DNA of 64,000 bases from an uncultured Clostridia bacterium (GCA_949538735.1 CATGLK010000005.1:1-64000); one strand, 5' to 3'; counted from the stretch's first letter, positions 16,872 through 28,777 are shown. Made by a program: numbers and translations. The notes: generated from the sequence alone by a model not told the origin.

Positions 16872-18905
16872 TTACTCTATTTCTGAAAAATATTCATGAA
16901 TTCGGTTTATTAATTCTTGCTTTGTTTCTTCCATTGTCATTCCTTCAACCTGTGCTCCTGCAAGTGTTATGTGTCCGCCACCGCCTAGTTTTTCTAGGAT
17001 TAGTTGTACGTTTATGTCTCCAATTGAACGTCCACTTATGCAGATTTTGTCGCCTGTATTTCCTAGTACAAATGATGCTGTAATGTCGCTTATTGTAAGT
17101 AGTTCGTCTGCTGCTTTTGCACATATTAGACTTGCGTCTTTTGTTTTTTCTTCATATATTGATACTGCAATTCCTTCTGCTACTAGTTCTGCATTTTTTA
17201 CTATTCCTGCAATTAGGTTGAAACTTGCCAAATCACTTTGGAACCATTTTTTTACTCTTATGATGTCAACTCCGCACCTGCGTAAGTATGCAGCTGCTTC
17301 AAATGTTCTTACTCCTGTTTTAAATGTGAAGTTTTTTGTGTCCATCATTATTCCTGCATATAAGCTTTCCGCTTCTATTGTTTTTAAATCTATTTTTGCT
17401 TCTGCATATTGTAAAAGCTCTGTAACTAGCTCTGCCGCAGAAGAAGCGTATACTTCTTGGAATACTAATGTTGCATCTTCTATATAGTTTGTACTTCTTC
17501 TATGGTGGTCTATTACTACTATTTTTTTGGCTTTTTCTAATAATTCAGGCGCATCTACATAGTTCACTTTATTTGTGTCTACTACAACTAGCAATGTGTC
17601 TTCATCAATGTTTTCCAATGCTATTTCTTTGTTTATTATTGTATCTTCATATTCAGGGTCTTTGTCTAGTGTTTGTTTGAACGCACTTATTGCTGATGAT
17701 GTAACTTCACTATTTACTATATATGCATTTCTATTTAATGTTTTTGCTAGTCTATAAATTCCCATACTTGAACCAATTGCGTCCATATCTGGGTTTGTAT
17801 GCCCCATTATCATTACTTTTTTTGATTCTTTTATTAGGTTTTCTAATGCATGTGCTACTACTCTAGCCTTGACCTTTGTTCTTTTTTCTAATTCTTGTGC
17901 TCTTCCACCAAAGAATTTGTATATTTCGTTTTCCCTTATAACTGCTTGGTCTCCACCACGTCCTAGTACAACGTCCATTGCATCTTGTGCAGCTTTATAT
18001 TTTTCTTTATCTGTTACACCTTCGTTTGATACTGCAATACTTAATGTAAATTGTAATTTTTCTTTATTGTCAATTTCCTTTATTTGATCCAATATACTAA
18101 ATTTGTCTTCTTTAACCGCTTCTAAATATCTTTGTTCAAATAAATATACATATCTATCACGATCTGATTTTATCAATACACCATTTGTCTTGTTTGCCCA
18201 ATCATACATTTTTTTATCTATTTCTGCTGTTACAATTGGTTTTTCGCTTGCATCTAGCCTTTGCATTGTATCTTCATAATTATCTACCATTATTATTCCA
18301 AAACATGATTTAGAATCCTTATACTCACTTTGCAATTTGATGTTTTCAGTGTTGTCAATAAAGTACATTATTACCATATAATCTTGCTTATATTTTTTGT
18401 CTCTGTTTTTAAGCTTTATATATCTTCCAACTACTTGATAATCTTTATTTCCTATCTTTACTTGTTTAACTATGTCCTTTTTGTCTTTTTGCTTGTTGTC
18501 ATTATTCGTATTGTTTTTTATTTCATTTTTGATATCTGTATTTATATCCGTTACATATGTGTTTATATCTACATTAGCAAACTCTGTTATAAACTTTGCA
18601 CTTTTCCATATTACATTACCGTCCGCCTCTAATATTATTAGTGGAAATGGCGAGTTTATCAACGTTGTTTTTGCCGCTGAGTCTACTGTAAGTGTTAGGT
18701 CTTGAAGTGTTTCTGATATCTCAGTTTTCTTTTTTGTATTTGTGTAATAGCTGTATGTTCCTATTGCTAAGTATAATAGTATTGATGGAATTATCATTTT
18801 CTGATTTTCTATACATACTATTACTAACAATACAAATATTATCGCTAGGTATATTTTTGTCCTTGATATTAATGTATCAAAGATTTTTCTGTTGCTTTTT
18901 TGCAT
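16872..18905 (-). CDS. gdpP: c-di-AMP phosphodiesterase GdpP (YybT)
   Basis: 677 residues, the usual GdpP length. Order: two N-terminal membrane segments, a PAS-like domain, a degenerate GGDEF domain, then DHH and DHHA1 domains. DHH motifs are visible: GHTNPDMDAIGSSMG near residue 365, VVVDTNKVNY near 420, VVIDHHRRS near 462, and the DHHA1 glycine motif GGGGHITLAGA near 639. The enzyme hydrolyses c-di-AMP at the membrane and so affects osmotic and cell-wall homeostasis. ATG 18905 has GGGAG at 7 bases. It lies downstream of rpoC, separated by 170 bp of palindromic repeats, and ends in its own terminator. Confidence 0.95.
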   Translation of the reverse strand: MQKSNRKIFDTLISRTKIYLAIIFVLLVIVCIENQKMIIPSILLYLAIGTYSYYTNTKKKTEISETLQDLTLTVDSAAKTTLINSPFPLIILEADGNVIWKSAKFITEFANVDINTYVTDINTDIKNEIKNNTNNDNKQKDKKDIVKQVKIGNKDYQVVGRYIKLKNRDKKYKQDYMVIMYFIDNTENIKLQSEYKDSKSCFGIIMVDNYEDTMQRLDASEKPIVTAEIDKKMYDWANKTNGVLIKSDRDRYVYLFEQRYLEAVKEDKFSILDQIKEIDNKEKLQFTLSIAVSNEGVTDKEKYKAAQDAMDVVLGRGGDQAVIRENEIYKFFGGRAQELEKRTKVKARVVAHALENLIKESKKVMIMGHTNPDMDAIGSSMGIYRLAKTLNRNAYIVNSEVTSSAISAFKQTLDKDPEYEDTIINKEIALENIDEDTLLVVVDTNKVNYVDAPELLEKAKKIVVIDHHRRSTNYIEDATLVFQEVYASSAAELVTELLQYAEAKIDLKTIEAESLYAGIMMDTKNFTFKTGVRTFEAAAYLRRCGVDIIRVKKWFQSDLASFNLIAGIVKNAELVAEGIAVSIYEEKTKDASLICAKAADELLTISDITASFVLGNTGDKICISGRSIGDINVQLILEKLGGGGHITLAGAQVEGMTMEETKQELINRIHEYFSEIE

Positions 18906-18964
18906 ACATTTTCTCCCTTATATTTTCTTCCTATTATATTTTACTAGCATTTTGCCCTTTTGTC

Positions 18965-19072
18965 AAGAAATTGCCAAGAGGGACGGACCTTTTTGGCAAT
19001 AAATTGCCAACGGGGACGGTCCTAAATGGCAAAAAATTGCCAAAAAGGTCCGTCCCTTCTGGCAATTTTAAT
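18965..19072. repeat. intergenic palindromic repeats between rpoC and gdpP
   Basis: Three or four overlapping units of TTGCCAA-N-GGGACGGACC-TTTTTGGCAA, alternating in orientation, so several hairpins are possible. This fills almost the whole gap. Confidence 0.75.
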
Positions 19073-19074
19073 TC

Positions 19075-22000
19075 TTATTCAGCTTTTGTCTCTGTTGTTT
19101 CTTCTTCTGGTTCTTCTTTTTCTGTGCTAATATGAATATCTTGGTATTTCTTCATACCTGTTCCTGCTGGTATTAGTTTACCAATAATTACGTTTTCTTT
19201 TAGACCTACTAAGTCATCAACTTTACCTTTAACAGCTGCTTCTGTTAATACTCTAGTTGTTTCTTGGAATGACGCTGCTGATAAGAAGCTGTCTGTTGCA
19301 AGTGATGCTTTTGTTATTCCTAATAATACACGTTTTCCTGTTGCTGGACGTTTTCCTGCTTCTACTGCTTCTTTGTTTTTGTCTGCAAATTCATACATAT
19401 CTATTAGTGAACCTGGGAACATATCTGTATCCGCGTTGTCTTCAACTCTAACTTTTTTAAGCATTTGTCTTCCTATTACTTCGATGTGTTTGTCGTTGAT
19501 GTCAACACCTTGGTTTCTGTATACTTTTTGTACTTCTGAGATTAAGTATTCGTATACTCCTTCTGGTCCTTTGATTTCTAAGATTTCGCCTGGGTTGATT
19601 GATCCTTCTATAAGTGGTTGTGCGGCCTCTACCATATCTCCGTCTTTTACTTTCATTTTTGAACCAAATGGTATTGTATATGTTCTTGAATCATCTTTTC
19701 CTGTAACTATTACTTCTTTTTTCTTCTTAGTTTCTTTGATTTTTACTTTTCCGTCTATTTCAGAAATTATTGCTAATCCCTTTGGTTTTCTAGCTTCGAA
19801 TAATTCTTCAACCCTTGGAAGACCTTGTGTGATGTCTGCTACACCTGCTACACCACCAGAGTGAATTGTTCTCATTGTTAGCTGTGTTCCTGGCTCTCCA
19901 ATTGATTGCGCAGCTATAATTCCTACTGATTCTCCTATTGATACTAAGTCTCTTCTTGCTAGACCCATTCCGTAACATTTTTGACATACACCTTGTTTAG
20001 AGTGACATCCTAGTACTGAACGTACTTCTAGTTTTTCTATTCCAGCAGATACTATTTTTTCTGCTATTTCTTCGTTTATCATTGTATCTGTGTCTACGAT
20101 TAACTCGTTTGTTTCTGGGTGCATTACATTATGTACTGCATATCTTCCTACAAGTCTTTCTTGCATTTTTTCGATTATTTGTTGACCGTCTTTGATGTCA
20201 TAAATCATAATTCCTTCTTCTGTTCCACAGTCGTGTTCTCTAACTATGATATCTTGTGATACGTCAACTAATCTTCTTGTTAGGTATCCAGAGTCAGCTG
20301 TTCTTAACGCTGTATCTGAAAGTCCTTTACGTGCACCGTGGGCAGATATGAAGTATTCTAGGGCATCTAGTCCTTCTGCAAATGATGATTTAATTGGTAT
20401 TTCTACCGCTTTACCTGTTGTACTTGCCATAAGTCCACGGATACCTGCAATTTGTCTTAATTGGTTCATATTACCACGGGCTCCTGATTTAACCATCATA
20501 TATATTGGGTTTAACTCGTCAAAGTTTTCTTCCATTGCGTTACTTACTTTTTTAGTTGTTGCTTCCCATACATTGATTACTGCGTTATATCTTTCTTCGT
20601 TTGTAATTAAACCTCTTGCATATTGTTTTCTGATTGTTTCTACTTGGTCGTCAGCTTCTGATAATAGTCCTTTTTTAGCTGCTGGCACTTTAACGTCGTC
20701 CATTGAGAATGTAATTCCAGCTAGTGTAGAATATTTGAATCCTAAAGCTTTGATATAGTCTATTACTTCTGCTGATTCTGTTAGTCCGTGTTTGCTTATT
20801 ACCCTTTCAATTATTTGTCCCATTGATTTTTTCATAACTGGGAAACTTATTTCGTATTGGAATGGATCTTCATTTCTATCGATAAATCCTAAATCTTGTG
20901 GTATTCCTTGGTTGAATATTATTCTTCCAACACTTGTTTCTATTTTTTGAGTTTTTATTTCTCCGTCAATTTCCTTTGCTACTCTAACAAAGATTTTTGC
21001 GTGGATACCAACATCATGGTTTTCAAAAGCCATTATTGCTTCTTCAGGGTCTTTATAATATGTTCCTTCTCCCTTTTCTCCGTCTAGTACCATTGTTAAG
21101 TAGTAACTTCCTAAAATCATATCTAGTCTTGGTACTGCAACTGGTTTACCATCTTGTGGTTTTAATAAGTTGTTTGTTGATAACATTAAGTATCTAGATT
21201 CTGCTTGTGCTTCTGGTGATAGTGGTAAATGCACTGCCATTTGGTCACCGTCGAAGTCAGCATTGAAGGCTTCACAAACTAATGGGTGAAGTTTTATTGC
21301 TCTTCCTTCTACTAATACTGGTTCAAAAGATTGAATTCCTAGTCTGTGTAGTGTTGGAGCACGGTTTAACATTACAGGGTGGTCTTTTATAACGTCCTCT
21401 AATATTTCCCATACTTCTGGTCTTAGTCTTTCTACCATTCTTTTTGCATTTTTGATATTTTGTGCTATTCCTCTACCTACTAATTCTCTCATTACAAATG
21501 GTTTGAATAATTCAACTGCCATTTCTTTTGGTAATCCGCATTGATATATTTGTAGTTCTGGTCCTACTACGATAACAGAACGTCCAGAGTAGTCAACACG
21601 TTTTCCTAGTAAGTTTTGACGGAATCTTCCTTGTTTTCCTTTTAACATATCAGATAAAGATTTTAATGCTCTGTTTCCAGCTCCTGTTACGGCTCTTCCA
21701 CGTCTTCCATTGTCTATTAGGGCATCTACTGACTCTTGTAACATTCTTTTTTCATTTCTTACAATTATTTCAGGTGCTCCTAATTCTAGTAATCTTTTTA
21801 ATCTGTTATTTCTGTTTATTACTCTTCTATATAAGTCATTTAAGTCTGATGTTGCAAATCTTCCACCGTCTAATTGTACCATTGGTCTTAGTTCTGGTGG
21901 TATTACTGGCACAACGTTCATTATCATCCATTCAGGTTTGTTTCCTGATATTCTGAATGATTCTACTGTGTCTAGTCTTTTTACTAGTTTTACTCTTTTT

Positions 22001-22605
22001 TGTTCACTAGCTTGTTCTAATTCTTTTTTGATTTCAGCAGATAGTTTTTCTAAGTCTACTTGTTCTAGTAGTTCTCTTATTGCTTCTGCTCCCATTCTTG
22101 CTTTGAAAGAACCTTTTCCAAATCTTTCTTCTGCTTCATGGTATTCTTTTTCATTTAATACTTGGCATTTTTCTAGTCCTGATGTTCCTTTGTCTACTAC
22201 TACATATGATGCAAAGTATATTATTCTTTCCAAGTTTCTTGGAGAGATATCTAGTATTAAGGCAATTCTACTTGGAATTCCTTTAAAGTACCAAATATGT
22301 GCTACTGGAGCTGCAAGTTCAATATGTCCCATTCTTTCACGTCTTACTTTTGATTTTGTTACTTCTACCCCACATCTGTCACATACGATACCTTTGTATC
22401 TTACTCTCTTATATTTTCCACAGTGACATTCCCAGTCTTTTGTTGGACCAAATATTCTTTCACAGAATAGTCCATCTTTTTCTGGTTTTAATGTTCTGTA
22501 ATTGATAGTCTCAGGTTTTTTTACTTCTCCTTTTGACCATTCTCTTATTTTTTCATCTGATGCTACACCAATTTTTAATTTGTTAAAAACATCTAATTCG
22601 TCCAC
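19075..22605 (-). CDS. rpoC: RNA polymerase subunit beta'
   Basis: 1176 residues, normal for Firmicutes. The N-terminal [18 protein letters not shown] is followed by the zinc ribbon (CHCGKYKR...CDRCG) near residues 60-78, the Mg-binding catalytic motif [16 protein letters not shown] near residue 447, a trigger-loop region and the second zinc site ([13 protein letters not shown]). The start is GTG 22605 with AGGTGG at 6 bases. It follows rpoB by 117 bp. Downstream, the usual rpsL/rpsG/fusA/tuf genes are absent. I found no in-frame CGG codon on reading it. Confidence 0.98.
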   Translation of the reverse strand: MDELDVFNKLKIGVASDEKIREWSKGEVKKPETINYRTLKPEKDGLFCERIFGPTKDWECHCGKYKRVRYKGIVCDRCGVEVTKSKVRRERMGHIELAAPVAHIWYFKGIPSRIALILDISPRNLERIIYFASYVVVDKGTSGLEKCQVLNEKEYHEAEERFGKGSFKARMGAEAIRELLEQVDLEKLSAEIKKELEQASEQKRVKLVKRLDTVESFRISGNKPEWMIMNVVPVIPPELRPMVQLDGGRFATSDLNDLYRRVINRNNRLKRLLELGAPEIIVRNEKRMLQESVDALIDNGRRGRAVTGAGNRALKSLSDMLKGKQGRFRQNLLGKRVDYSGRSVIVVGPELQIYQCGLPKEMAVELFKPFVMRELVGRGIAQNIKNAKRMVERLRPEVWEILEDVIKDHPVMLNRAPTLHRLGIQSFEPVLVEGRAIKLHPLVCEAFNADFDGDQMAVHLPLSPEAQAESRYLMLSTNNLLKPQDGKPVAVPRLDMILGSYYLTMVLDGEKGEGTYYKDPEEAIMAFENHDVGIHAKIFVRVAKEIDGEIKTQKIETSVGRIIFNQGIPQDLGFIDRNEDPFQYEISFPVMKKSMGQIIERVISKHGLTESAEVIDYIKALGFKYSTLAGITFSMDDVKVPAAKKGLLSEADDQVETIRKQYARGLITNEERYNAVINVWEATTKKVSNAMEENFDELNPIYMMVKSGARGNMNQLRQIAGIRGLMASTTGKAVEIPIKSSFAEGLDALEYFISAHGARKGLSDTALRTADSGYLTRRLVDVSQDIIVREHDCGTEEGIMIYDIKDGQQIIEKMQERLVGRYAVHNVMHPETNELIVDTDTMINEEIAEKIVSAGIEKLEVRSVLGCHSKQGVCQKCYGMGLARRDLVSIGESVGIIAAQSIGEPGTQLTMRTIHSGGVAGVADITQGLPRVEELFEARKPKGLAIISEIDGKVKIKETKKKKEVIVTGKDDSRTYTIPFGSKMKVKDGDMVEAAQPLIEGSINPGEILEIKGPEGVYEYLISEVQKVYRNQGVDINDKHIEVIGRQMLKKVRVEDNADTDMFPGSLIDMYEFADKNKEAVEAGKRPATGKRVLLGITKASLATDSFLSAASFQETTRVLTEAAVKGKVDDLVGLKENVIIGKLIPAGTGMKKYQDIHISTEKEEPEEETTETKAE

Positions 22606-22722
22606 GATTTTCCACCTTTCATTTGGTTTTTATGGTTATTTCAAAATAGGATAAGAGGGCTAGCCACCGCTCTTGCAATTCCTTCTTGTCGCCTCTTTCC
22701 TTTTTGAAACATATTCAATTAT

Positions 22723-25700
22723 TTATATATTGTCTTCATCATTATCTAAATTGTCATTTGCTAAATCACTGTCAAATATCATTTCGTCGCCTTCGTCTCC
22801 TAGGTCTCCGAATAACTCATCATCTTCGTCGTCTGTTGTATCATCTTCCATTAGCATATCGTCTTCTGTTTCTTCTCCAAATCCGTCTAAATCTCCGTCT
22901 GCAATTAATTCTTCAGAGATTTTTGTTTCTTGACTTGGGTCATATTCTATTCCTTCTTCAATGTTTTCTTTTAGCTCTAATTCTTGGTTGTCTTCTGAAT
23001 ATAGACGTACGTCTAATCCTAATGATTGTAATTCTTTTACTAATACCTTGAAGCTTTCTGGAACTCCTGGTTCTGGTACATTTTCACCTTTAACGATTGC
23101 TTCATATGTTTTAACACGTCCAACTACGTCATCTGATTTTACTGTTAACATTTCTTGTAGTGTGTATGCTGCTCCATATGCTTCTAATGCCCAAACTTCC
23201 ATTTCTCCGAAACGTTGTCCACCGAATTGTGCTTTACCACCTAGTGGTTGTTGTGTTACTAGTGAGTATGGTCCAGTTGAACGAGCGTGGATTTTGTCAT
23301 CTACTAAGTGGTGTAGTTTTAACATATACATAACACCAACTGTGATTGGTTTGTCAAATGGATCTCCTGTTCTTCCGTCATATAGTACAGTTTTTCCGTC
23401 TTCGCTCATTCCTGCTTTCGCTAATAATTCTCTTACGTCTTCTTCTGTTGCACCGTCAAATACTGGTGTTGATATTTTCCAGCCTAGGGCTTTTGCTGCT
23501 CCTCCTAAGTGTACTTCTAAAACTTGACCTAAGTTCATACGTGAAGGCACACCTAGTGGGTTTAATAAGATGTCGATTGGTGTTCCGTCTGGCATAAATG
23601 GCATATCTTCTTCTGGTAATACTCTTGAAATTACACCTTTGTTACCATGACGTCCAGCCATTTTATCTCCTACTGATATTTTTCTTTTTGTTGCTATGTA
23701 ACATCTGATTATTTGGTTTACACCAGGTCCTAATTCGTCTGAATTTTCTCTAGTGAATACTTTTACATCAACTATTGTTCCAGCTTCTCCGTGTGGTACT
23801 CTTAATGATGTATCTCTTACTTCTCTAGCTTTTTCTCCAAAGATTGCTCTTAATAATCTTTCTTCTGCTGTTAGTTCAGTTTCTCCTTTTGGTGTTACTT
23901 TACCAACTAAGATATCTCCTGGTCTAACTTCTGCACCAATTCTAATTATTCCGTTTTCATCTAGGTCTTTTAAAGAGTCATCTCCAATGTTTGGAATATC
24001 TCTTGTAATTTCTTCTGCACCTAGTTTTGTATCACGGCATTCGCAGTCATATTCTTCAATATGAATTGATGTAAATACATCTTCTTTAACTAGTCTTTCA
24101 TTTAATAATATAGCGTCCTCGTAGTTGTAACCTTCCCAAGTTGAGAATGCTACTAATACGTTTTTACCTAGCGCCATTTCTCCGTTTTGTGTTGATGGTC
24201 CGTCTGCTATTGCATCACCTTTTTTAACTTTTTCACCTTTTTTAACAATTGGTTTTTGGTTGATACATGTTCCACCATTTGTTCTTTTGAATTTACGTAG
24301 TTTATGTACTACTGTTTTTCCATTTTTATATTTTACTGTAATTGCACTTCCTGTAACTTTTTCGATTACTCCGTCATCTTCTGCTAAAATTAATATTCCA
24401 GAGTCTTTTGCTGCTCTGTATTCAATTCCAGTTCCGATTATTGGGCTTTCTGTAATCATTAGTGGCACTGCTTGACGTTGCATGTTTGCACCCATTAGCG
24501 CTCTTTTTGCGTCATCGTGCTCTAAGAATGGTATCATCGCCGCTGCTATTGATACTAATTGTTTTGGAGAAACGTCTACATATTGTACTTTTTCTCTTTC
24601 AACTTCTATTACTTCGTTTTTAAATCTTACTCTTACTCTTGGGTGGATGAATTTTCCTTCTTCATCAACTGGCTCAGCTGCTTGAGCTATTATGTAGTTA
24701 TCTTCAACATCTGCACTCATATATTCCACGATATCTGTTAATGCGTGTGTTTCTGGGTCTACTTTTCTGTATGGTGTTTCAATAAATCCATATTCGTTGA
24801 TGCTTGCAAATGATGATAGTGCTGAGATTAGACCGATGTTTGGTCCTTCTGGTGATTCTATTGGACATAGTCTACCATAGTGTGTATAGTGAACGTCACG
24901 TACCTCGAAACCAGCTCTTTCTCTTGTTAATCCACCAGGTCCTAATGCTGAAATTCTTCTTTTATGTGTTAGCTCAGATAGTGGGTTTGTTTGATCCATG
25001 AATTGTGATAATTGTGAGCTTCCAAAGAATTCACGTATTGCTGATGTTATTGGTTTTGTGTTTATTAATGTTTGTGGTGTTACTACATCTAAGTCTTGTA
25101 TTGTCATTCTTTCACGAACTACTCTTTCAAGTCTTGTTAGACCAATTCTGAATTGGTTTTGTAATAATTCACCAACACAACGAATTCTACGATTTGCTAA
25201 GTGGTCAATATCATCTGGTCCACCTAGTCCATGTGACAGATTTAGTAAGAAGTTTACAGATGCTAGCATATCTTCTGTTGTTATACATTTTGGTACTAGT
25301 TCATCTTTTCTTTCTTCTAATGCTTTTGCTAAATCTTTTTCGTCTGTGTTGTCAACTATATTTTTTAACACATTGTAATTTACTAATTCTTTTATATGTA
25401 GTTTGCTTAAATCCACATTTGGTAATACTTTGTGGATATTTACAGTTCCATTTCCTATTATTCTTACTGTTTTGTCTGCTACTGTTATATCAACTACATT
25501 TATTCCTGCATTTTGGATTTGTTCTGCTACTTCTTCTGATATTACTTCTCCTGCTTGTACTAAGACTTCTCCTGTTTCTGAGTCTATTATGTCTTTTGCA
25601 GAAACTTTATCTTTTATTCTTGTTGATAGAGCTAGTTTTTGGTTGAATTTGTATCTTCCAACTTTTGCTAGGTCATATCTCTTGTTATCAAAGAATAATC

Positions 25701-26472
25701 CATTAAATAAGTTTCTTGCAGCTTCAGCTGTTGGTAGTTCTCCTGGTCTTAGCTTTTTATAGATTTCTATTAATGCTTCGTCTTGGTCTTTTATTGTGTC
25801 TTTGTTAATTGTTGCTTTTAATAATTCTTCTTCTCCAAATAAGTCTAATATTTGTGAATCTGTTGTTAGACCAATTGCTCTTAATAGTGTTGTCACTGGT
25901 ACTTTTCTTGTTCTATCTACTCTTACCCAGAATATGTCGTTTCCGTCTGTTTCATATTCTAACCATGCTCCACGTAGTGGCATTACTGTTGAGTTGTATG
26001 TTCTTTTACCTGTTTTTGTGTCGAATTCTTGTCCATAGTAACATCCTGGTGAACGTACTAATTGGCTTACTACAACTCTCTCTGCTCCATTTATTACGAA
26101 TGTTCCACTGTCTGTCATTAGTGGGAAGTCGCCTAAATAGATTTCTTGCTCTTTGATTTCTCCTGTTTCTCTGTTGATTAATCTTACTTTTACGTGTAGT
26201 CTTGTTGAGTATGTTGCGTCTCTTTCTTTTGCTTCTTCTACTGTGTATTTTGTCTTTTCTTCCATGTAGTAGTCGAAAAATTCAAGTACTAGGTTTCCAG
26301 AGTAGTCTTCAATTGGGGAAATATCTTTTAATACTTCTCCTAATCCTTCTTCTATAAACCAGTCATATGAATCTTTTTGAACTTTGATTAGATTTGGCAT
26401 TTCTACATAGTCGCCTACTTTTGCGAAATCTTTACGAGATGCTTTCTCGTAGTTAACTTCTTTAATTTTCAA
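22723..26472 (-). CDS. rpoB: RNA polymerase subunit beta
   Basis: About 1249 residues. It opens with [19 protein letters not shown]. The rifampicin-region motif is [19 protein letters not shown] and switch/active-site motifs such as [10 protein letters not shown] are present. The C-terminal tail is very acidic ([20 protein letters not shown]). A GTG at 26481 directly abuts the AGGAG site. TTG 26472 gives a 9-base spacer and the family-like N terminus, so I chose it. The gene has a strong promoter at 26673-26701 and a leader of nearly 200 bases. rplJ/rplL are not upstream. Confidence 0.97.
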   Translation of the reverse strand: MKIKEVNYEKASRKDFAKVGDYVEMPNLIKVQKDSYDWFIEEGLGEVLKDISPIEDYSGNLVLEFFDYYMEEKTKYTVEEAKERDATYSTRLHVKVRLINRETGEIKEQEIYLGDFPLMTDSGTFVINGAERVVVSQLVRSPGCYYGQEFDTKTGKRTYNSTVMPLRGAWLEYETDGNDIFWVRVDRTRKVPVTTLLRAIGLTTDSQILDLFGEEELLKATINKDTIKDQDEALIEIYKKLRPGELPTAEAARNLFNGLFFDNKRYDLAKVGRYKFNQKLALSTRIKDKVSAKDIIDSETGEVLVQAGEVISEEVAEQIQNAGINVVDITVADKTVRIIGNGTVNIHKVLPNVDLSKLHIKELVNYNVLKNIVDNTDEKDLAKALEERKDELVPKCITTEDMLASVNFLLNLSHGLGGPDDIDHLANRRIRCVGELLQNQFRIGLTRLERVVRERMTIQDLDVVTPQTLINTKPITSAIREFFGSSQLSQFMDQTNPLSELTHKRRISALGPGGLTRERAGFEVRDVHYTHYGRLCPIESPEGPNIGLISALSSFASINEYGFIETPYRKVDPETHALTDIVEYMSADVEDNYIIAQAAEPVDEEGKFIHPRVRVRFKNEVIEVEREKVQYVDVSPKQLVSIAAAMIPFLEHDDAKRALMGANMQRQAVPLMITESPIIGTGIEYRAAKDSGILILAEDDGVIEKVTGSAITVKYKNGKTVVHKLRKFKRTNGGTCINQKPIVKKGEKVKKGDAIADGPSTQNGEMALGKNVLVAFSTWEGYNYEDAILLNERLVKEDVFTSIHIEEYDCECRDTKLGAEEITRDIPNIGDDSLKDLDENGIIRIGAEVRPGDILVGKVTPKGETELTAEERLLRAIFGEKAREVRDTSLRVPHGEAGTIVDVKVFTRENSDELGPGVNQIIRCYIATKRKISVGDKMAGRHGNKGVISRVLPEEDMPFMPDGTPIDILLNPLGVPSRMNLGQVLEVHLGGAAKALGWKISTPVFDGATEEDVRELLAKAGMSEDGKTVLYDGRTGDPFDKPITVGVMYMLKLHHLVDDKIHARSTGPYSLVTQQPLGGKAQFGGQRFGEMEVWALEAYGAAYTLQEMLTVKSDDVVGRVKTYEAIVKGENVPEPGVPESFKVLVKELQSLGLDVRLYSEDNQELELKENIEEGIEYDPSQETKISEELIADGDLDGFGEETEDDMLMEDDTTDDEDDELFGDLGDEGDEMIFDSDLANDNLDNDEDNI

Positions 26473-26481
26473 AAAAATCAC

Positions 26482-26666
26482 TCCTATAAAATATTAAGCA
26501 GAAAAAATTTATACTTTTAAAAAAAGTTCTTCTTAAATTGCAATTCGCTTGTCTAAACTATTCGCCTTGTCTGCTCTTACAAGCCGGTTTCGCTTAGTCT
26601 CTCCTTGCATTTAATTCTTCTTTTTTTAATTGATAACTTTTGATTTTTAAAATTTTGATTTAAACA
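26482..26666 (-). promoter_or_regulatory. long untranslated leader of rpoBC
   Basis: The distance from the promoter to the rpoB start is about 190 bases. The leader contains possible hairpins (GCTTGT...ACAAGGC; AAATGCAA...TTGCAATTT) and the near-repeat CTTGTCT. No known riboswitch or L10-type leader is recognised. It may control rpoBC by attenuation or translation. Confidence 0.4.
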
Positions 26667-26672
26667 TACATA

Positions 26673-26701
26673 ATGATATCACTTTTTTACGTAAAAGTCA
26701 A
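26673..26701 (-). promoter_or_regulatory. rpoBC promoter
   Basis: On the minus strand TTGACT (26701-26696), 17-bp spacer, TATCAT (26678-26673). A close sigma-A match, as expected for a highly expressed operon. Confidence 0.8.
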
Positions 26702-26746
26702 GGGTTTTGGGCAATTTTTTCGATTATCTTATTGAAGAAGAAAATA

Positions 26747-28154
26747 TTAACGTTCCACATCTTTTTCATCTATTTGCAACTTTTCGATGTTCTTTTGTGC
26801 CTCATTTTTTTCTTTCGTCGGTACATTTATTGTAGCTTTTCCTATTTCTTGCGGAGAAAAGAGATTTTGCTTATTAGATCTCTCACCCTTCTTTTCGTTT
26901 TTTTCAATATACTTCCTACAGAATCTTTCTAAGTCCATATCTTCTAGTTCATAATCTTCTAAATTAAAATTTGATAATTCCTCACTTCTCATTTCATAAT
27001 ATTTTATCAAACATTCCTTATGTCTTCCCTCAATATTTTTGAAATTCTCTATTGGATTAGTTTTTAACATATATTTTATTATATCATCTCTTTTATATGA
27101 TACTTCTCCTGTTTTGATATTTCTTAATAAACATACCTTTAATTTTTCAGGTTCAACTGCTTTTGATGTCCAGCCATCAGCAAATGCAAACTCACCTTTA
27201 TCACTTTCATTATCAATTCCTTCTGATAAAAACCTTAAGAATACTCTTTCACCTAATAAATCATCTAATGCCTTATCCTTCCACTCGGGAATTCTTTTCA
27301 TATAATCAAATTTTTGTTGAAAAGTTGAAGTTAATGCTATAGTACCTTCCATTCCTTCTGTGAAAAACACTTTTGTCTTTTTGTCTTTTATCACTTTACT
27401 CAATTCTCCATTTCTCGGTTCTAATCCAGTTTTCAATATTGATTGCAATTTTGATAGTTCAGTATGGTGATAATAATATTGTTCTTTTACATAATTCATA
27501 AATCCATCTAACTCCTTTAAATTTATTTTGGAACTTTTATAATTTTGATACATTTCTTGAATTACAGATAATGCATCATCTTTTCCTTTACTATCAGTTA
27601 ACATTTCTATTCTATCTGGTGAAATTATCTTCTTACCAATATGTGTGTTCATATTCCAATCTTCCATAATCAAAGAATCAAAATTGCTATATTCACCATA
27701 CATCCATTTAACTGCTTGTGGAACCACACCGTGTTTTTAAAGCCATTTCTTTTTTGTAGTCAATTCCTAAAAAAGAAAAATCACTTGTTTCTACATCTTC
27801 TCCCTCTTCCAAATCTAATTTCAAGTATTTTCTTTTTTTAAAATCTTTATAAACTTTTTCATAAACTTTTTTTAGTATTTTTACATCCATTTCAATATAT
27901 CCTGCTGGCATTTTTTCTTTTCTTGCCATATTATTGTATTCCCAACGAATCCAAACATCTATTGTTTCAAGTAAACCTTTTGTCCCTACTGAAAAATATA
28001 TACAAGGTTTTTCCCTGTCTTTTGCAACTGCATTTTCTCTTTCTGGTGGCTCAGATGTTAATCCATTTTCTTTAATATCAGCTATACTTTCTTCTTTCGT
28101 GAAATGAAAGTACGAATTATTTGCATCTATATTTTTTAACTTTACCTTTTTCAT
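26747..28154 (-). CDS. ADP-ribosyltransferase-like protein, two frames joined at a CGG codon
   Basis: Frame 1 (28154 to 27708) gives 148 residues with YFHFTKEESIADIKENGL and CIYFSVGTKGLL. Frame 2 (to 26747) gives 326 residues with YYYHHTELSKLQSILKTGLE and VFFTEGMEGTIAL. Both halves repeat an H-x-T...I...GL...FF/YF pattern, like proteins with the ADP-ribosyltransferase or KptA fold. The family call is tentative. Frame 1 reads TTA AAA ACA CGG TGT at residue 142. Skipping one base gives T-G-V-V-P-Q-A-V-K-W and an intact protein of about 468 residues. There are no other lesions. ATG 28154 has AAAGGA at 7 bases. It follows the 151-residue gene by 4 bp. Confidence 0.65.
27729..27731 (-). other. in-frame CGG (CGGT), apparent +1 recoding site
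   Basis: The context on the minus strand is AAA ACA CGG TGT GGT. Upstream frame: triplet start 27729. Downstream frame: one base further. Skipping C gives ACA GGT GTG GTT (T-G-V-V). Zero-frame reading ends six codons later. Confidence 0.75.
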
Positions 28155-28158
28155 ATTT

Positions 28159-28614
28159 TTATCCTTTTCTATTTTTTAATAATTTTTTTATAAAGCTAAC
28201 TAATTTATCAAAGAACTTTTCTCTTTTTATTTCTATTGGTAAACTGCTTTCAACTTTTTTAACATTGCCTTTACTAGTTTTTATATCAAATATGTCTTTC
28301 GAATTATATTTACTCTTTTTCTCTTCTTCTGACTTTTGCCTATCTTCCTGTTCCTTTGTGCTAATTCTTTCTTTTTGATATGGTGTAGCCCAATAGTCCC
28401 TAAATATATTTGCTAATATAGCTTTGGTTTCTTTCAATAACTCTTGTTCTTCAAAACTTTTATTTATATCTATCTCAAAATCGTAATTTTTATCCATTCC
28501 TCCTTGTAGCCCTTTTATTATTGTTTTTGGAATTTTATTCACACTTTCTGCTGGAACAAATTTTAATATTTCTATTACTTCTTTATATGCTCTTGCATAA
28601 TTATCATTTATCAT
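28159..28614 (-). CDS. small charged protein upstream of the ART-like gene
   Basis: 151 residues from ATG 28614 (MINDNYARAYKEVIEILKF), supported by AGGAG at 7 bases. A longer start at 28647 has no ribosome-binding site. The N-terminal half (IPKTIIKGLQGGMDKNYDFE; LANIFRDYWAT) resembles uncharacterised small proteins common in Clostridia. The C-terminal half is Lys/Glu-rich. It shares a promoter with the ART-like gene and precedes it by 4 bp. That suggests a partner or antitoxin-type role, which is inference only. Confidence 0.65.
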   Translation of the reverse strand: MINDNYARAYKEVIEILKFVPAESVNKIPKTIIKGLQGGMDKNYDFEIDINKSFEEQELLKETKAILANIFRDYWATPYQKERISTKEQEDRQKSEEEKKSKYNSKDIFDIKTSKGNVKKVESSLPIEIKREKFFDKLVSFIKKLLKNRKG

Positions 28615-28651
28615 TAGTCTTCTCCTGTCAATAAATATTTTTTTCATTCTA

Positions 28652-28678
28652 ATTATAACACAATAATTAAAGTTTCAA
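28652..28678 (-). promoter_or_regulatory. promoter of the 151-aa/ART-like operon
   Basis: On the minus strand TTGAAA (28678-28673), 15-bp spacer, TATAAT (28657-28652). The spacer is short but the -10 hexamer is perfect. Confidence 0.5.
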
Positions 28679-28714
28679 TATATTTTATGTATCTTTTGAA
28701 TTCTTTGGCAAGAT

Positions 28715-28743
28715 TTGACGTATTTTCATTTTTATAGTACAAT
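28715..28743 (+). promoter_or_regulatory. promoter of the small multidrug-export-family gene
   Basis: TTGACG (28715-28720), 17-bp spacer, TACAAT (28738-28743), followed by GGAGG before ATG 28778. Confidence 0.75.
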
Positions 28744-28777
28744 ACAAAAAGATTTCAAATTATGGAGGAAATAAACA

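Noticed and set aside
18965-19072. CRISPR-like array among the intergenic repeats
   Set aside because: Units are palindromic, irregularly spaced, and separated by little or no unique spacer. There are no cas genes.
22606-22722. A small gene or riboswitch between rpoB and rpoC
   Set aside because: The 117-bp gap shows only the rpoC ribosome-binding site and no convincing structure or frame.
27734-27738. Five-A tract as the cause of the frameshift in the ART-like gene
   Set aside because: Removing one A restores the frame (K-H-G-V-V), so it is possible. The CGG four bases away fits the rule seen at six other sites, which have no such tract. I also tested a -1 slip at TTTAAAA; it gives the wrong frame.
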